A stretch of 64,000 nucleotides of DNA from Massiliimalia sp050943535 (GTDB lineage Bacteria; Bacillota; Clostridia; Oscillospirales; Ruminococcaceae): the NCBI GenBank assembly GCA_050943535.1, contig JBMNPJ010000005.1, forward strand, positions 186,001-250,000, written 5' to 3'. The position numbers were made by a program, and so were the translations under genes. Position 1 is the first letter of the stretch; every line of letters starts with the position of its first letter. Positions 61,671-64,000 of this stretch are shown in pieces. The notes beneath the pieces were generated by a model. It had not been told where the DNA came from, did no database searches, and saw only the letters and a list, made by a program, of their open reading frames with translations.

Positions 61671-63509
61671 TTATTTTTTCAAAAATGGAACTTCGGTCAT
61701 TCTTAAATTGGTACAGCCGTAAGGAATCAGGGTAACAGATTGTGGTGCTCCTGATGGAATGCGGCTTTCCGGTTCTGGATCACAGGTGCCGTTGTGGAAT
61801 CCCCACGGGATTTCTGCCATGGATGCAGTGAGCATAACCGGAGGCTGTTTTGTGGAGAAGGGAGCGTCAAATTCCCGCTCTGTCACCTCAAATTTATCGC
61901 TTACATAAGCGTAGTTCCATTTGGATTCTGGATAGACGCAGTAATCGCAGTAAGGCGCTTTGCGTTCTACGCCGTCTTTTGTATATTCTCTGCCTTCCCA
62001 GCGTTCTTGGATGGCAACAGAGTAAAGCAGCGGGCCTCTCCAAACACATACCATATCTCTGGGGCGTTGTTCCATGTGGGTCTCAAATTCCAGCTGCACT
62101 GTCACAGTCTGGGTTCCATTCCATTCCTGATGAACAGAGAAAAAGCTGCCTGGTTTTGCCGGTGCGCCGTCTACAAACGCCTGTGATGCAAAAACAGGAA
62201 TGCGGATACTAAGCGTAAAGGTAACCGGAGCATCAGCAGTGATGGTGTAGGTCAAGGTGTTGCGGAATGGATACTGGGTATCCAGGGTGCAGGTAACAGG
62301 AACACCATCCATTACTGTGCTCACACAGGATGGAGCCAAAGCGGCAGATAAAATGCCGCCCTTTTGACGGAAGAAGGTGGAAAGGGCAAATTTTGGCCAA
62401 GCCTGGTTAAAGTTAGCCGTACAGCATCCAAAATTGGGTTCCAGACCAAACAGATGGGATTCCGGTCCGTTGGTTCCAAATACCACATGATCTTCCGGCA
62501 GAATGGAGCATTCCACCTGATTGGTCATCTGGTCATACTGATGCGCCCACATATCCGGTGTTATGGTAGCAGGGAGTGCGTTAAATGCCAGCTTTTCCAG
62601 CCGATCCAGCCAATGGGGATTTCCGGAAACAGCAAAGAGCCATTCATAGGAGTACATGGCTTCTGCCACAGAGCACAATTCGCTGCCCTGAATCGGGCTG
62701 TCGCCGGCAAGACATTCGTCACCGGTAAAATGTCCCACTGCCATACCGTGCAAAGATTCCAGCAGCTCCAGCGCTTCCATTGCAAATTCTTCCGGATTTT
62801 CTCCAGTAAGCCGTGACATCAGCGCCTGGGATTTGAGCATCATTGCCAGGTTTACCACATGGGTGAGATGAGTCCAGCGGCGTTCCGGCACTTTGGCAAT
62901 TCCGGAACGAATCACCTGTTTCCAGTCGATTCCCTGAATCTGCAGTTTATGTACCATCTGAAGCAACCAGTCTTCCGGAGAGCGTTCATAAAGCCAGAAA
63001 ATCGCAATCAAAGCTTCAAACCACCGGTCAGATCCCCAGTTAAACAGGGTGTGTCCGTCAATGTGATGGTAAAATTGATAAAGCAGCTTTTTCAGTGCCG
63101 GTTCAATTCGTTCATCCTTAGAACAATCAGCGTATACTGTAAGCACTTTGGCAATGAGAATGGCTGCCCACATGTCATAGGTGCCTCTTTCTTCCAAAGA
63201 GCAGGGGCAGATCCAGCCATCTTCCTGCTGACGGGATAAAATGGCGTCAATGTATGTTTTAGCTGTTTGGATCAGTTCTTCATCCTCTAATAAATAAGCT
63301 AACGGGATCAGTCCGTCCAGCCAGTAGGGAACCCGTTCCCAGCCTTCCCGGTCTCCGCCGATCCAGGCGCTGTCCCGGATATCCGGCCAGATTTTATGAA
63401 GGTTTCCGCTGAGCCCTTTTGCCTGAATTTCCAGCTGGCGCTTTAACCACCCAGAGGGCTTCAGTTCGTTGGCAGTAAATGGAGTGTATGCTATTTGTTT
63501 GAGTTCCAT
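61671..63509 (-). CDS. GH127-like (DUF1680) beta-L-arabinofuranosidase family protein
   Basis: A 612-residue protein with the (alpha/alpha)6-barrel pattern of the DUF1680 family: YWLDGLIPLAYLLED, CPCSLEERGTYDMWA, HFTGDECLAGDSP, SELCSVAEAMYSYEWLFA and FGCCTANFNQAWPKF, the last carrying the Cys pair of the Zn-Cys catalytic centre of GH127. The C-terminal half is beta-rich. No signal peptide is present, so it works inside the cell. GH127 enzymes remove beta-L-arabinofuranose, but the family also has relatives with other sugars. AAGGAGGATT precedes the ATG. An AraC-type regulator starts divergently 119 bases away. Confidence 0.85.
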   Translation of the reverse strand: MELKQIAYTPFTANELKPSGWLKRQLEIQAKGLSGNLHKIWPDIRDSAWIGGDREGWERVPYWLDGLIPLAYLLEDEELIQTAKTYIDAILSRQQEDGWICPCSLEERGTYDMWAAILIAKVLTVYADCSKDERIEPALKKLLYQFYHHIDGHTLFNWGSDRWFEALIAIFWLYERSPEDWLLQMVHKLQIQGIDWKQVIRSGIAKVPERRWTHLTHVVNLAMMLKSQALMSRLTGENPEEFAMEALELLESLHGMAVGHFTGDECLAGDSPIQGSELCSVAEAMYSYEWLFAVSGNPHWLDRLEKLAFNALPATITPDMWAHQYDQMTNQVECSILPEDHVVFGTNGPESHLFGLEPNFGCCTANFNQAWPKFALSTFFRQKGGILSAALAPSCVSTVMDGVPVTCTLDTQYPFRNTLTYTITADAPVTFTLSIRIPVFASQAFVDGAPAKPGSFFSVHQEWNGTQTVTVQLEFETHMEQRPRDMVCVWRGPLLYSVAIQERWEGREYTKDGVERKAPYCDYCVYPESKWNYAYVSDKFEVTEREFDAPFSTKQPPVMLTASMAEIPWGFHNGTCDPEPESRIPSGAPQSVTLIPYGCTNLRMTEVPFLKK

Positions 63510-63628
63510 ATCAAAATCCTCCTTGGGAATCCGAAATTTCTGTTTTCAGAATAGCATAATTTTTCATGGAGAGAAAGGCAAAAAATCGACTGAAATATTG
63601 TAAAAATCGACTTGATAGGAGAATCCAG

Positions 63629-64000
63629 ATGTATCTTAAGTTTGACCCGCTTCCTCAATTTTTAACCTGCTCTATGCGGGTGTTTTATCCGGGAGAATCC
63701 CATGTATTTAGAACCATTCCCGAAAATGTGCTGTTGCTTTTATTTTCGGGGGTACTGCGCTTTTCAGAAAACGGAGTACCGGTTTCTTTATCTGCGGGGG
63801 ACTGGTATATTCAGCGGGGCGGACTCATTCAGTCAGGGGAGGTGCCAAGCCAGTCTCCAAAATATTTTTACATTCATTTTTCAGGGGAGTTTTCTCATGA
63901 GGAAGGATGTCCTATTGCCGGAAAATTTTCTGAGGAAGAACTGCTGCCGGAACTGATGAAACTGGACAAGTATTACCGTCAGCCCCAGTCCAGTCCTTTT
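63629..64000 (+). CDS. AraC-type regulator, N-terminal part, cut by window
   Basis: The ATG at 63629 follows GATAGGAGAATCC and the frame stays open for 124 codons to the window end. The visible part is a cupin-like sugar-sensing domain (CSMRVFYPGESHVFRT, NVLLLLFSGVLRFSENGVPVSLSAGDWYIQRGG, YFYIHFSGEF) of the kind found ahead of AraC DNA-binding domains; the helix-turn-helix part lies outside the window. The divergent position suggests it controls the GH127-like gene. Confidence 0.72.
   Translation, partial: MYLKFDPLPQFLTCSMRVFYPGESHVFRTIPENVLLLLFSGVLRFSENGVPVSLSAGDWYIQRGGLIQSGEVPSQSPKYFYIHFSGEFSHEEGCPIAGKFSEEELLPELMKLDKYYRQPQSSPF

Overview
The window looks like a spore-forming, anaerobic, gut-type member of the Clostridia, most likely an Oscillospirales (former Ruminococcaceae) genome. 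The reasons are moderately AT-rich DNA, strong AGGAGG-type ribosome sites, frequent TTG/GTG starts, the sporulation genes sigG, sipL and spoIVA, the gene order yggS-sepF-ylmH-divIVA-lspA-rluD, and glycan-foraging enzymes (GH36, GH112, GH127-like). The assignment rests on gene content only.

Region by region. (1) 1-10781 is one plus-strand operon. It carries a CotH-like protein cut by the left edge, a clan-A-like glycoside hydrolase, a membrane/HEAT-repeat protein interrupted by an in-frame TAG, a processive family-2 glycosyltransferase, a DivIVA-like coiled-coil protein, and two membrane EAL proteins with degenerate GGDEF domains. It reads as a c-di-GMP-linked exopolysaccharide (possibly cellulose-like) synthesis locus and is the best candidate here for a poorly described system. 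(2) 10895-11641, minus strand, is a MetH-activation-domain protein. (3) 11812-24664 is a long housekeeping block: ruvCAB, glmM, an RlmI-like methyltransferase, the ECF transporter core ecfA1-ecfA2-ecfT, truA, a membrane protein, cvpA, pgsA and a ClpE-like ATPase. (4) 25097-27325 is a GH36 alpha-galactosidase with its own promoter and terminator. (5) 27559-40370 holds mutS, mutL, miaA, hfq, then a membrane-fusion-like protein, yggS, sepF, ylmH, divIVA, lspA, an RluD-type pseudouridine synthase and a HAD phosphatase. (6) 40940-43558 holds sigG (minus) behind a candidate forespore promoter, a methyltransferase (plus), and two tiny paralogous minus-strand genes. (7) 43745-48174 is feoA-feoB-FeoB-associated Cys-rich peptide-deoxyribosyltransferase under a consensus promoter overlapped by a perfect 12-bp inverted repeat, then a MATE exporter. 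(8) 48477-56249 is sugar metabolism: a fucose-isomerase-family gene, a minus-strand Gfo/Idh/MocA plus TIM-barrel isomerase pair, and divergently a UroD-like gene with the GH112 phosphorylase lnpA. (9) 56933-59965 is sipL-spoIVA (spore coat base). (10) 60100-64000 is a TfoX-N protein, an MBL hydrolase, a GH127-like enzyme, and the start of an AraC-type regulator cut by the right edge.

Four intergenic gaps (about 24665-24925, 40408-40830, 50200-50278 and 56390-56840) share a dispersed, structured repeat family. It has a TACGAGCG-like core and hairpins whose stems differ but stay paired between copies. No tRNA, rRNA, CRISPR array, insertion sequence or prophage gene was recognised.
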